Positions 1 to 11,516 of a stretch of DNA of 64,000 nt are shown here, piece by piece. Location of the stretch: positions 3,844,001 through 3,908,000 of the forward strand of contig JAJTUQ010000005.1 in NCBI GenBank assembly GCA_021399445.1, given 5' to 3'. This stretch comes from Xylogone sp. PMI_703. Its lineage: Eukaryota; Ascomycota; Leotiomycetes. A model generated the notes under the pieces. It was not told where the DNA came from. It made no database searches and saw only the letters and a program-made list of their open reading frames with translations. A program made the position numbers and the translations under genes. The first letter of the stretch is position 1. The number at the start of each line of letters is the position of its first letter.

Positions 1-239
1 GATTCAAAACATGGGGGAGGGCACCTCTTGTGAAAACATCCTACATCTATATCATTGCATCCATTTTTGCAATACTATTGCGGGATCCTGAGGAGAGGGA
101 TTGCAGCTTCTTTTTAAGTATTGGGAAGCCCATTGCTCGCTCTTTTTCTGAACTGCTCTCTGTTGTTGCTCTCCCGTTCTTTAGTTCCAGGGCTTTCATA
201 AATTAGAATTCCCCAGAACATCATATCGAAATCGCAAAC
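1..239. other. 5' flank of the first gene, no gene seen
   Basis: This is the upstream region of the ThDP enzyme that starts at 240. Several short pyrimidine-rich patches occur (for example around 109-121 and 139-180), as is common in fungal promoters. I see no coding exon or RNA gene. Confidence 0.4.
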
Positions 240-2274
240 ATGTACACGGCGTCGTTTGCTTTCTTCGAGGCCCTATGGGTAAGCTGCTCCTGTAGTACTA
301 GTGGTTGGCATAGGAGAATATTTTTGCTGAAGCTCATTGCTAAAATAATCACAGGAGGCCGGCGTCACCCATTGCTTCGTCAATCTGGGCTCAGACCATC
401 CCAGCATCATCGAGGCCATGGTGCAGGGCCAGCAGGAGAGAAAGGATCGATTTCCCCGCATCATCACATGTCCTACTGAGGTATCTTGCACCTGAAAACC
501 ATAATCCTTCCTGCCATTTGGCAGTCACTTACTAACGTACCTACAGATGGTTGCACTCTCAATGGCTGATGGCTATGCTCGCCTCACCCGGAAGCCCCAG
601 TGTGTCATTGTCCATGTTGATGTAGGCACTCAAGCTCTCGGTGCCGGTATGCATAACGCCCATGTTGGACGAGCACCAGTCTTGATATTTGCTGGATTAT
701 CGCCGTACACCCTCGAAGGAGAGATGCGTGGATCCCGAACGGAATACATCCACTGGTTACAGGATGCACCGGACCAGAAACTGATAGTCGCCCAGTATTG
801 TAGGTACACGGGCGAGTTCAAGACTGGCAAGAATGTTAAGCAGATGGTCAACAGAGCCCTGCAGTTTGCTCGGAGTGACCCAGCTGGTCCGGTGTACCTG
901 TGCGGTGCCAGAGAGGTGATGGAGGAGGAGATAGAGCCCTACCAGCTTTCACAGGAGCAATGGGCCCCAATAGAGCCGTCTGCACTGTCAGAAACTGCTG
1001 TGAAGACAATTTCGGAAGCTCTCGTAGGGGCAAAAGAACCGCTAGTCGTCACTGGCTACAGCGGACGGAACCATGCGACAGTGCCGGAGTTGGTCAAGCT
1101 CGCTGATACCATAAAGGGTCTTCGAGTCCTAGATACCGGAGGAAGTGATATGTCATTCCCTGCCAACCATCGCAGTTGGCTTGGTCTCCGATACGGTGTT
1201 CATAAAGCTATTGAAACGGCTGATGTGATACTCGTTATTGATTGTGGTGAGTAGGATGTCACAACGGCAATCTTTCTTTCTCACCTCCCTTTAAAAAACC
1301 TCAACCTGATCATTCTAACAATCCCAAGATGTCCCTTGGATTCCTACACAATGCCGCCCTTCCAAGACCGCCAAGATATTCCACATTGATATCGACCCCC
1401 TGAAGTCCATGCCCGTCTTCTACATCGAAGCACAGGCTCGCTATCGAGCAGAGAGTTTCACAGCACTCAACCAGCTCAACAAGTACATCTCTACGTCCGG
1501 ACTTACAAAGCAACTTACCACAGGAGATTTTGATCAACGATGGAACATCCTAGCAGAGCAACATAAATCTCGCATTGCCGAAATCGCTGAAGCTGCAAAA
1601 CCCAAGGACGACGGGTCGTTTGGCACGGGGTATCTGTGTCAGTTACTACGTAAACTAGCACCCGAGGATACAATCTTTGCCATCGAGGCAGTCACAAACT
1701 CTTTCGGAGTGCACGATAATATCCAAGCCACCCTCCCTGGCTCCTGGATCAACTGTGGCGGTGGTGGACTTGGCTGGTCAGGAGGCGGAGCTCTCGGTAT
1801 CAAGTTGGCTTCGGACTTCGAGAACGGGGGGTCAAACAAGGGCAAGATGGTAGTCCAAATCGTGGGCGATGGGACGTACCTCTTCTCCTTCCCAAGCAGC
1901 GTGTACTGGATTTCCCAACGATACAAGATTCCAGTTCTGACCATAGTATTAAATAACAAAGGTAAATCTTTTTATCTCATGATCCCGTGGAAATGAGTAC
2001 TCTTACTGATTTACTGCAAATAGGCTGGAACGCGCCTCGAAAATCACTGCTCTTGGTGCACCCCAACGGACTAGGCTCCAAGGCGACCAACGAGGAAATC
2101 AACATCTCGTTCTCGCCGGTTCCAGACTACTCGGGCATTGCAAAGGCTGCAGCGGGGGGAAATCTGTACGCCCAGAGGGTGTCAGAGGCGCAGGATTTGG
2201 AACGTGTTTTGAAGGAAGCGATACAATCAGTACAGAGCGGCGTTGGAGCCGTCGTAGATGCTGTCGTGGGGTAG
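240..2274 (+). CDS. Thiamine diphosphate-dependent enzyme (acetolactate synthase / benzoylformate decarboxylase-like)
   Basis: Five exons: 240-278, 355-480, 547-1246, 1329-1961, 2024-2274, giving 582 aa. All introns are GT-AG and the phases close. The N-terminal PYR domain has the invariant glutamate at residue 55 (PTE, just before MVALSMADGYAR). A central domain follows. The C-terminal PP domain carries the metal/ThDP motif beginning GDG at about residue 468 and ending in NNKG about 28 residues later. Length and domain order match the family. It is not the mitochondrial acetolactate synthase ILV2: there is no presequence and the sequence diverges. The substrate (a 2-keto acid or acyloin) cannot be told from sequence. 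The nearest gene is aminopeptidase P, convergent and 328 bp away. Confidence 0.88.
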
Positions 2275-2602
2275 GTTTCTTCAGGCTTGGAATCAAAGAT
2301 GTAGATTGTATCTAGTATAACAGTAATTTAGACAGGCTTTCTCAAGCCTTCTCAAGCCATCTCAAAAGGACACTTATTTCAATTGCTTCTACCAGTAAGA
2401 TCTGATTAATGACAAATTATCATTATTTACTCTTCCACCCAATTGGCATGATAATCTAACAGAGCATCCGATATAAACTATGAGATCGCTGGTGCTAGTG
2501 CTAGTTTCTATCTGGCAAGCTATCCTTTTAGCTTGTCATGGACGAACCAAGGCCTGCACCTCCCGTTTCCCATCACTTCCCTCTCCTTTTTAATTAGTGA
2601 GA
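2275..2602. other. Convergent intergenic region
   Basis: This is 3' flank shared by the ThDP enzyme and aminopeptidase P. It is AT-rich and contains a short imperfect repetition of ctcaagcc/ctcaaaag near 2341-2365. No gene is seen. Confidence 0.4.
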
Positions 2603-4254
2603 TTACGAGCTACTAATAATCTTCTCCAACTCATCAACAGTCTTCGGCGTCGGCGTCAAGTTCTCGTATCCATTCTTGGTAATAAGGATATTATCCTCGA
2701 TCCGAACGCCGCCCACGTCCCAGTACTTGTTGAGGACGTCAGCGTCGATATAAGCCGAATGAGCCGGATCCTTAAGATATGGCTCGATGATGAAGCGGCA
2801 GAAGTAAATCTAGAGGTAGCACAGCATTAGATTGGTTTCATATACGAGTGAGGGTTGTTCTAGTGGAGGAGGAAACTTGGAAACTTACACCAGGCTCTAC
2901 TGTGATGATGGCTCCGGCAGGAAGCTTGCCCCTGACTCGTAGGTACTTGAACATGGGGTCCGAATCACTGTAATTGGCATGGCCACCGGTATCATGGGTG
3001 TCCATTCCCAGGTAGTGGCCTAGTCCATGGGGGAAGAAGGCGACGCTTGTTCTGCTCTTTAATATTTCCTCCTTGTCCCCTTTTAGGATACCAAGAGATA
3101 GTAAGCCTTCAATGGCGATCTTGTGAGCTGTGAGGTGCACATCATCCCAGACGACCCCTTCTTTGAGCATGTTGGTGCATACTGTCTGCATTTGGAGAAC
3201 GGTCTCGTAGATTCCTCGACTTTCTGGAGTGAACTTGCCGGAGATGGGGAAGGTCCTAGTCTTTTTAGGCATTAATTACACTATCATATATAGAGCTCTA
3301 TCTCAATATTAAGCTCTTATATCGATATCTGAACCAAACCCCTTATCACATATAAGATCTTAAAAAAGCTCAAAACTTACAATATCCGCACAATATATGT
3401 TATACTCCCCACCCGCATCCAAGAGCAAGTTCTGCTTCCCCTCCATAGGCTCATTGTTCTTGACATAGTGAAGCGTCGCGGCAGCCGTTCCACTCGCCAC
3501 GATAGAGTGATAAGCCTGCTCTCGGCATCCATTCGCGATACACCGTTCGATGAAGATCGCCTCCAACTCCCTCTCATTCTTGACATGTTTAACAGCTTTC
3601 ATGACAGCAATGTGACCCAAGGTTGAAATCTCGTTAGCCTTCTTGGTCAGGGCAATTTCGTATTCGTCCTTGACTACTCGGCATTCTTCTATCGCTTCCT
3701 TCAGGAGCTCGAAGTCCTTGTCCTCGAACTCCAGGAACGTGACGTGGTCGGATACCTGATCTGCGATTGCCCACACCGTCTGCTTGCTCTGGGTGGTCAC
3801 CAAGGCGGCGTTTACTTCGGTGGTTGTCTTCACGCTGTCGACGTCGTATAGTTTCAGCGCTTCTTCGACCGACACGGGAAGGCCAGACCAGATGACGGAT
3901 TCGGGGTCGATTGGAGGGATGAAAAGAGTGGATTTCTCAGTCGCTATGTCATATATGAAGTATGAATCGGGGAGTGGACATCCCGTCAGGTAATAAAAGT
4001 AGCGCCGCTGCCTATACAAGTATGTCAGGATAATCAACGCATATACTTAGAACCACATAATGCAAAGCTCATGAGATATCATACCGAAAGGGAATAGTCT
4101 CATCGTTGTCCTCAATCATCTTGGACTTCTGTCCTTCAAGATAGAGAGCACCAGTGGCTCCGGGGTTCTTCTTTCGAATGTATTCAACGACTCTCTTCGC
4201 ATGGGCCTTCGCGGGATACTTCCCGTCCGCAATTATGGACTCTGCAGACGCCAT
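2603..4254 (-). CDS. pepP: Xaa-Pro aminopeptidase (aminopeptidase P, M24B)
   Basis: Four exons read on the minus strand: 4254-4085, 4011-3381, 3260-2889, 2809-2603, giving 459 aa, the usual size for the cytosolic fungal enzyme. It removes N-terminal residues that precede proline. An N-terminal creatinase-like domain is followed by the pita-bread domain with the five metal ligands in order: Asp in LLLDAGGEY, Asp in ADITRTFP (rebuilt across intron 2), His in [16 protein letters not shown], Glu in TVEPG at the end of exon 3, and Glu in RIEDN in exon 4. It probably uses two Mn ions. The ATG at 4254 is the only plausible start. There is no signal peptide. Confidence 0.93.
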
Positions 4255-5202
4255 TGTGAAGGCACTCTCAGTAGGACCTGTACGTGATTTGCTATGGAAT
4301 TAATCACTTAGATGTAAATGTAAACCAAGCGAGCGATCTCGAGGGAGTAAAGGTTCAACAACGTTGGAAGAACCAGACAGCCTCCAGTGTGCAATAATTA
4401 TCTTCTAAGCCTTTATCGATGGTGGGGTGATGCCCCGCCAAAAACCGACAGTTGCTAAGAAAGGCAGGCACGAGAGGATGCTGTGCTAAGCTTCCCCACA
4501 AGAGGCTCCATGGATGTAGTAAGAAGGTCCCTAGCTGCGTCTATTTGCTAATGTAAAACATTTACAGTTAGAGTGTGTCGGTCTTCTCCCTTTGCGGAAG
4601 CTAGATAACGGTTTATATCGGTAGTATTACAGAAGCCGTGCTGTGGTTGAGCTACGAGCTACCCGGCCCCAAGGCTTCGATTTGGGAAAGGTCGATCAAT
4701 GTTAATAACAGAAGAGCAGTACAATAGCAGAGTCAGTCGGAATAACATGTTCCCGGATGGCCATTATTTCAATTCGATCTTGCTTTTAAATACATTGGTG
4801 TTTCTGTGTCGTTGAAATTCAATCAATTATGCGTGAAGCACCCCAGTTCAAGTTCTGGCTACAATAAAAATCCGCAAAACGCCTGGCAATGCAGTGAAAA
4901 CAGATGCTTGTGCAATAGAATCATAGTGTCCAGCAGTGTGTCCGGATATGCGACGCCCAACTCCAAAGCTTGCCTTTTCCTCCAGCTCTTCACAATAATA
5001 CATGCTATAACACCAACCATTGTCGGGATTACCCACACCTATATATTTTCACAACCTCCAGTTCGAAATGCAAGGCGAGTTTCCAAAAACACCCAGCTTC
5101 AACACTTTGTTAAACCATCATCTGGAGCTTTTATCCTAACAAATTTCGAATGAGATGAGCCTCTTCGGTCTCTCCTTATCCAGCTTTTACTACCGTGCTG
5201 TG
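4255..5202. other. Intergenic region, no convincing gene
   Basis: This covers the promoter of aminopeptidase P and the 3' flank of the PHO80-like cyclin. Short open frames at 4806-5153 (+) and 4848-5036 (-) have no protein-like composition and no splice context, so they are not called. Confidence 0.4.
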
Positions 5203-6183
5203 TCAGGCATCAGCAGTGACTTGCTGCATACTTTCCTGCACAGATATGTTCACCCGCCGTATGCTTTTCAGCGACAGACTGGGAACAAAGTTCATGGCCC
5301 CCTGGAGCGAGCATATCTCCTTGAGACTGGCTGCATGCTGCAGGAGAGTCTCTTTGTTCGTCGTAAATTCAAAGTTGGTTAGAAAGCAGAAGCTGATTTC
5401 TAACCGTGCAAGTTCTCCCGGACTAACCCCCCCAACCTTCGCAAATCTTGAATGCGGATAACTCAGGTCTTCGAGAGCCTTCATAGCTACACGGAGACCA
5501 GCAAGCAGCAGTCGATGACAATTTCTGCGAGTCACAGGAATGGCTCGCTCGTCAACTGCCAGCTTGTGGATGTAATAGCTTGCTGCAAGGTATACTGCGG
5601 TTGACATGGGGCAGAATTTATGGATACGCATCAGGTAGTCTTCCATCGAAATGGGCGGGGGCTTCTTCGAGTAGAACTTGCGTGTGATGGCACTGTGTTG
5701 AACGTTTAAAGGCTCAGCATTGTCGCCAATAATGATATAAGGTTCTGTAGGGGTAACCTCGGGGCTTCCTAGAGGCGTTTTTCTAAAATTGACACCATCG
5801 ATATTATCCGATCCTCTATCCGGGGATGAGTTGGCCTTAGGGTGCTGGTATAAACCGGCAAAGTTGGTGGACGAATTGCTCCTTGCGATATGCTCCTTCT
5901 CGGCCTGCATTCCTCTCATATTCGGAGTAGGGGTGAAGCTGGGAGCTGGCATTGGGGGAACGTCCCCTGTAACCTTCACTAGAGCTTCGATACCGGCACA
6001 GAGCAGCTTGAGCGCTGTGATCGGGCCCATGGCGAAGACATCGAGACTGTTGGGCGAGGGCGGCGATGCGTTCGCATCATCATCACCATCCGGCGAAATC
6101 ACTAATCCTGCATCGAGCGAAGGATCTGGAGGAGCTGGCACGGATGGAGTCTGGTGGCCATCATCATCAGGGGGTGACGGCAT
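5203..6183 (-). CDS. PHO80: PHO80/PREG-type cyclin (partner of a PHO85-class kinase)
   Basis: Single exon of 326 aa. The N-terminal ~165 residues are Pro/Ser/Asp-rich and probably disordered. A PHO80-family cyclin box covers about residues 175-280 (PPPISMEDYLMRIHKFCP, AASYYIHKL, then HRLLLAGLRVAMKALEDL and RFAKVGGVSPGEL). In yeast and Neurospora such cyclins, with PHO85/PGOV, phosphorylate and exclude the phosphate regulator PHO4/NUC-1 when phosphate is plentiful. A PCL6/7-type glycogen cyclin is the main alternative. A CACGTGG site about 440 bp upstream (6623-6629) resembles a PHO4/NUC-1 site. Confidence 0.85.
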   Translation of the reverse strand: MPSPPDDDGHQTPSVPAPPDPSLDAGLVISPDGDDDANASPPSPNSLDVFAMGPITALKLLCAGIEALVKVTGDVPPMPAPSFTPTPNMRGMQAEKEHIARSNSSTNFAGLYQHPKANSSPDRGSDNIDGVNFRKTPLGSPEVTPTEPYIIIGDNAEPLNVQHSAITRKFYSKKPPPISMEDYLMRIHKFCPMSTAVYLAASYYIHKLAVDERAIPVTRRNCHRLLLAGLRVAMKALEDLSYPHSRFAKVGGVSPGELARLEISFCFLTNFEFTTNKETLLQHAASLKEICSLQGAMNFVPSLSLKSIRRVNISVQESMQQVTADA

Positions 6184-7751
6184 GACGGCGGAATGTGAGT
6201 GTAGATGGGCCTCGCAAGGTTTAGGTCAGGTCAACTAGGATTCAGAGGACGCTATCTTCACGGCGTGCACTCTGTCAGTGCTGGACGAATCCGACACCGT
6301 CCGGCTCATGTTCCTAGTGGTAGGACCTCAGGGCCAATAGATAAGTAGATGCGCCTGGGAGAGGGTTGCGATACGGCAGACGGGTGTAGAGGAGAGGGGA
6401 TTGGATTGCGGGTTGGAGGAGGGCGAAGAGGAAGCAGGACGCGGATAGATGGAAAGGGCTCCCACCCAGAGGAAGGGACTGGCTGTGATCGAGGGCGCAG
6501 CGACACGACGATACTGCGAGAAGGGAGGAAGGAGAGAAAAGGGAAACGGCCTTGGGCTCATTTTAAAAGTTTTGGACAGAGCGGTGCTATCAGCTCCAGA
6601 CCCTCCAGACCCTCTCTTGCGGCACGTGGTCAAGGGTAGCGGGTCATAAGACCGACGGGTACGGATTAGGTAAGCATCTATCGGCACCTAAACCATCAAC
6701 TCTTTCCCCTCTCGTTCCTATCTCCCCTTCTCTATCTCTTCCCGTGCCTGAGCCGTTCCTTTTTATATCGCAGTATATCCAGCAATCGCTTGAACATGTT
6801 CAATACTCGAATATGAACAATATGAGCAACACCCAAGTTCACAACACCGTGGCCGTACTCGTCCTTTCTCGGCCTCATTTCCTCCTCTGATTATCCCAAG
6901 GCGACACGGGCGTTCGTCCGGCGTTTCTCCGCTCAGGCTGGGACCGTACGCCACCGCCCACTCGACCTGACGGTACCTCCGTACACCCATCCTTTCTTTT
7001 TTAATTACCCTTTTTTCGCCTGCGTGACCGCTCCTGCAACGCCGAAAAGCACTAAGTGGAAGGGTAAGAAGGGGGCAGTCCGGGGACTTGAACGACATTC
7101 CCCAAATATTTGCCAGGGCCATGCGAGGCCTGTCAGGGGTACTTGCATCCAAGCATCTCTCTTCTCCGACCCTTTTAGCCCGAGGAACAACTACCTCCGT
7201 ACTCTGTATATTGCCATGAGACGTGTGGATTTTATCATTTTATTTCCATTGGATAAGAATCGTTTTGATCAGATATCATATAATAATCTTCGTTATTCAG
7301 CCTCGAACAGTAGTGTAATGGATATGCTTGTATCATTTGCTCCCATCTCGCCGCATTGGGTACAGCCTTACTTAAACTGTATCGTTTTTGCCTAAGCATA
7401 AGCCGAGGCTCTTAGACCCAGTGACCCAGTTACTGCAACCAACCCACAGCGTTAATAAGCCTATAGATCTCCTCTCCTTTCTCCTTTTCCCTTTCTTGTT
7501 TCTTTTTCTAAGACAATTCCCCCTGTAGTACCTCCGTAGTAAATGCAATCGAGTTCTATAACCGACGTGTTGCTCGTCGTCGCTGATCACGACCAAAGCC
7601 AAAGCCAAAACCCACAACGCCCAAACACCCAATCACTTAAAACAAGAGGTCTCTCAAAATTCTATCCGCGCCGATCATTCTCAGTCAAATGGATAATCCC
7701 GACACGTAAATTACAATGCGACTTCCAACTCTAACTCTGCAATGGTGCTGC
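6184..7751. other. Long upstream region of the PHO80-like gene
   Basis: 1.57 kb without a supported gene. It holds a purine-rich patch on + (about 6518-6553, CT-rich in the sense of the cyclin gene) and CT-rich patches on + (about 6702-6745 and 7469-7509). Overlapping open frames on both strands (6306-6687, 6763-7395) are by-products of GC/purine bias. A long 5' leader of the cyclin mRNA may lie here. Confidence 0.4.
6623..6629 (+). promoter_or_regulatory. CACGTGG box, candidate PHO4/NUC-1 (bHLH) site
   Basis: A perfect CACGTGG lies about 440 bp before the start codon of the PHO80-like cyclin. CACGTG followed by G or T is the known high-affinity core for PHO4-family bHLH activators. That it is functional is inferred from position only. 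Confidence 0.35.
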
Positions 7752-8634
7752 CTAATCCTTCCAGCGGTTAAGAAACTTTTGCATGTCATCCATAGGCTGG
7801 GGTGCTGGCGAAGCCTGTATCGAGTTAGAAGGTAGAGTAAAACGAATGAAAAAGAGAACTCTTACAGAATTTGGATGACTGGCGATACTAAATGTTTGAG
7901 GTTGCGTAATAGTTGTCTGAACGGATGGTATAGGTAAGAATGTGGTGGCTAGGACGACAGAGGACGTCGGCCAGAGGGGAGCAGTATTTGTGGCGGTGAT
8001 TGCTGTTGGAGGGACAGGTTGCATGGGTGCGTATCTTGTGGGGCCCAACTGCTCATCATATGGAGTTCCAAAAACCCCATCAGCAGTCCCAGGGGCAGGC
8101 GCCGGGGCAGCTTGGGCGACATTATTGATTGCTGGGGGACCAGCAGTGCCGGTCACTGTAGCAAGGGCATCTTTGACGGCCTGGGAGAATGTGCCAGTCA
8201 TACCAGTCATAGTGAACCGGTTCGAGAAGTTTGTGATCGTGCCGCCCGCTGTAGCTGTCGACATAATACCTATAAAGCTACACATCGACATTAATGGATA
8301 CCCTGAATATAGACGGCTCATAGACATACTATGCATTTGTACCTGTTCCTCCGACCCCAACCGGTACCGTTGCCGTAAAGCTGTTACCATTGGCAAATGT
8401 TCCTTGGCCCAAGGAGTACAGTTGTGCAGGGGCAGCATTCGAACCGCTGTATAGGAATATCTGGTAGGAAGTAAGATCTGAAATCGATGGCGCGCTATTA
8501 GAGTCGGTCCAGGTGATGGTAAATGTTGTACCACCTGGAACTGAGGCACCAGCTGCTGGCGCAGTGATGGAGACATCAGCAATGACAAGCGGCAGGCCTG
8601 CCAGGCCAAGCAGCGAGAAGCGAGAGAACCGCAT
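7752..8634 (-). CDS. Secreted KRE9/KNH-type (Ser/Thr-rich) protein without GPI anchor
   Basis: Three exons on the minus strand: 8634-8343, 8269-7866, 7814-7752, giving 252 aa. The start at 8634 gives a classic signal peptide (MRFSRFSLLGLAGLPLVIA, cleavage before DVSITAP). A KRE9/KNH domain follows (about residues 20-115: PGGTTFTITW, SYQIFLYSG, then TGIMSTATAGG and a SNRFTMTGMTGTF motif after intron 1). The rest is Ala/Pro/Thr-rich. Most fungal relatives end in a GPI signal. This one ends hydrophilic (MDDMQKFLNRWKD), so it is probably released or wall-bound by other means. The family is linked to beta-1,6-glucan and cell-wall assembly. Divergent from CBS across an 895-bp shared promoter. Confidence 0.85.
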
Positions 8635-9529
8635 GTTGAGTGTATATCTGACTTGCAAAAGAAGGAACTGTATAAGTGTAATCGCGGCAATGGATGTTAT
8701 CAACGAAGGTCATAAATATTCCTCGGAGGGAATTGCGAAAAGATGGTTGTACGTTGCAACTTCAAACCTGGATAACGAGTGAGACGAAGACGTAGGCACA
8801 CTAAACCGGGAATTAAGCTTCTCGCATTGTTTTCTTAGGCGCATGCAGGGATACGGAGCGTTAAAGCAGCGATGTCGCGAGTGTGCAAGTGTACCGTAGT
8901 ACAGCTGTTGAAGCGCTTCAACCTTGGTGATACGAAGTGTGCAAGAGAGCAGAATGATGGAACAGAAGTCATAATCACATCCTGCTATGGAGAAGCAATT
9001 TGTCCAGATATGTGCATTTTCTCTCAGGAATTATTAAGCTGCACCTTATCTCGGCGTGAAGAGATGGTACAACTCCAAAGTAACAGATAATGAAGTATTC
9101 TAAAGCAGCACAATCCCCTTACATTACTGCAGTAATGAGTCTACTGTCAATGAAGGGAAGCACAGTTGAAGGTGCCACAGTGGCTCAATGAAGACGGCGA
9201 ATCAAGTGTGGATAAGTAAACATCCACTCGTCAATACGATTGCTCCAGACCAGAAAAGCACGTGAAGGTAATCTACGTCATTCGCCTTATCATCACGTTA
9301 TCACAATCTTATCGCTGCTCGAAGAAAAATGTTGTGGCGGTTATCACCGGCCCAGTGGCAGTACATCGCGGTAGCACCTGCTTACCGCGCCTGTGTACCT
9401 GACACCATATTTTCTTCCTAAAGATTCTCACCTTTTCCTCGTCCATTTTCTTTGCAAGCTGTTTGAAAGACTTAGCCAGACAGCTCTATCTATCTCCTAC
9501 GACAACAATTCGGAGCACTCACAGCTGTC
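8635..9529. promoter_or_regulatory. Divergent promoter region, KRE9-like / CBS
   Basis: A shared upstream region of 895 bp. It contains CACGTG at 9259-9264 and four TTATC (GATAA) motifs between 9286 and 9345. No additional gene is supported; the short frame at 8872-9090 looks spurious. Confidence 0.45.
9259..9345. promoter_or_regulatory. CACGTGA box plus cluster of GATAA motifs upstream of CBS
   Basis: CACGTGA at 9259-9265 fits the CBF1-type E-box used at sulfur amino-acid genes. TTATC occurs at about 9287, 9298, 9309 and 9341 (GATAA on the other strand, the GATA-factor core). The cluster is 185-270 bp before the CBS start codon. Regulation by sulfur or nitrogen status is inferred. Confidence 0.35.
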
Positions 9530-11137
9530 ATGTCAACAGAAACCACTGCCCCTCGGCGGCCTGCGGTGGCAATGTCAGCGGTTGAGCTCATCGGTGATAC
9601 TCCGCTTGTACGCCTGAACCGCATACCACAAAGTCTAGGGATCGAGGCTGACGTATACGCCAAAGTCGAGTTCCTAAATGCCGGCGGAAGTGTGAAGGAT
9701 AGGATTGCACGGAGGATGATTGAGGAAGCTGAAAAGTCGGGACGCATAAAACCTGGAGATACTCTTATTGAACCGACCAGCGGAAATACGTATGTGCAGA
9801 GATAAACCAAGACTTTTGGCCTTTTCTAACCATGAAATAGTGGTATTGGCCTCGCTCTTGTTGGCGCAGTCAAGGGCTATAAAACCATTATCACTCTCCC
9901 AGAAAAGATGTCTCCAGAAAAAGTGGCGGTGTTACGAGCACTCGGTGCTACCATCATTCGTACCCCCACCCAGGCGGCCTTTGATTCGCCAGAGTCGCAT
10001 ATCGGTGTTGCCAAGCGTCTGCTGAAGGAGATTCCCGATTCCCATATTCTGGATCAGTATGCCAATCCAGATAACCCCTTGGCTCATGAGTACGGTACTG
10101 CGGAAGAAATATGGGAACAGACCAAGGGCAAAGTCACGGCCGTTGTAGCGGGAGCTGGTACTGGCGGTACCATAACGGGCATATCCAAAGGCTTGAGAAA
10201 ACACAACCCCAACATTAAAATTGTGGCAGCAGATCCCTTTGGTTCAATTCTTGCCCTTCCGGAAAGTTTGAATACAGAGCATGCCAATGAGTCCTACAAA
10301 GTAGAGGGTATTGGGTATGATTTTATTCCTGATGTCCTTGATAGAGAATCAGTCGATGTGTGGTACAAGACTGATGATCGTGAATCGTTTGCCTACGCAA
10401 GACGGCTTATCGCCGAGGAAGGCCTCCTGGTTGGCGGTAGTAGTGGAAGTGCCATTGCAGCTATGGTGAAAGCCGTGAAGGAGCTTGGACTTGGAAAAGG
10501 CGATACAGTTGTGGTCATTCTCCCAGATAGCATACGGAGTTACCTGAGCAAATTCGTAGACGACGACTGGCTGGCAGCCAACGATCTCCTACCAAACACA
10601 CCACCTCCCACAACCCCTTCTTCTCCACTTATGTCTTCAACCCGTTCGAAGGATCTATATTCCGGCGCTACAATACGCTCGCTGAGACTGAAGCCCGTTA
10701 CAACGGTCCTGGAGAATTCACCTTGCTCAGAAGCTGTAGAGACAATGAGAGATAAAGGTTTTGATCAGCTTCCGGTCCTGTCTGCCACTGGTGGGAGGCT
10801 GGTGGGACTAGTGACGTTGGGCAATCTCTTAAGTTGGATTGGCCGCGGCAAAGCCACTGGACAAAGCCCAGTCTCAGATGTTATGTTTGACTTCCGCACC
10901 CTTCCAGAGGTAGTAAAGGACCCACGGGATATTGAGGACAAAGAAGTGCCCAAACGAAAATACATTGAAATCACGCTTGATACCCCGCTTTCCGCCCTTA
11001 GCAAGTTTTTCGAATGGAATAGTGCTGCTGTTGTCACCGACAAGGGAGATGTAAAAGACTCGAGTCTTCCGAAACCTGTAGCTGTGGTAACAAAAGTGGA
11101 CTTGTTATCGTGGTTAGTCAAACAAACAAAAGTTTGA
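9530..11137 (+). CDS. CYS4: Cystathionine beta-synthase
   Basis: Two exons: 9530-9789 and 9841-11137, giving 518 aa. This PLP enzyme condenses homocysteine and serine to cystathionine, the first step of transsulfuration. The catalytic core has the PLP lysine K56 in GGSVKDR, the substrate/phosphate loops TSGNTG (rebuilt across the intron, residues 83-88) and GAGTGGT, and GGSSGSA for PLP phosphate. The heme-binding N-terminus of animal CBS is absent, as in yeast. Two C-terminal CBS (Bateman) domains cover about residues 375-515. The ATG at 9530 gives the short N-terminus expected for fungi. It supplies cysteine for glutathione, which the MAPEG enzyme 4 kb away probably uses. Confidence 0.95.
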
Positions 11138-11516
11138 TGAATGTTGATAGTTCTGGCCTTTAAGTTATACATAAATCATAGAAACGTACTAATTTTTGAA
11201 CTTGAAATAAAATTTCTATCTCTGTTCGCTCGAGCATGTCATCTGCATAAGCAACTGATTGATATGTGAACTATTTTGCTTTTTGAGCCGACAGTATACA
11301 CTGAACAGCGTTATATTATCTCCTAGTCCCACTACGATAAATTTGAGTAACTACAGTATCCTGTTCCTCGCTGGATACCATAGCAGAGGAATCTTAACAA
11401 CGATTACGATACCTACCCTTCTTCGATATATGTAGTAGAGAGCCAAGTAGAGTGTTCCCATCTGACTTATTGATAATTCTCCTCCTACGCACGTGTACAC
11501 AACCTATCATGCTACC
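11138..11516. other. 3' flank of CBS, AT-rich
   Basis: AT-rich sequence with no gene seen between CBS and the degraded locus on the minus strand. Confidence 0.4.

Noticed and set aside
6306..7395. Overlapping open frames of 60-129 codons on both strands
   Set aside because: They arise from purine/GC-biased sequence upstream of the cyclin gene, overlap in several frames, and show no family motifs or splice context.
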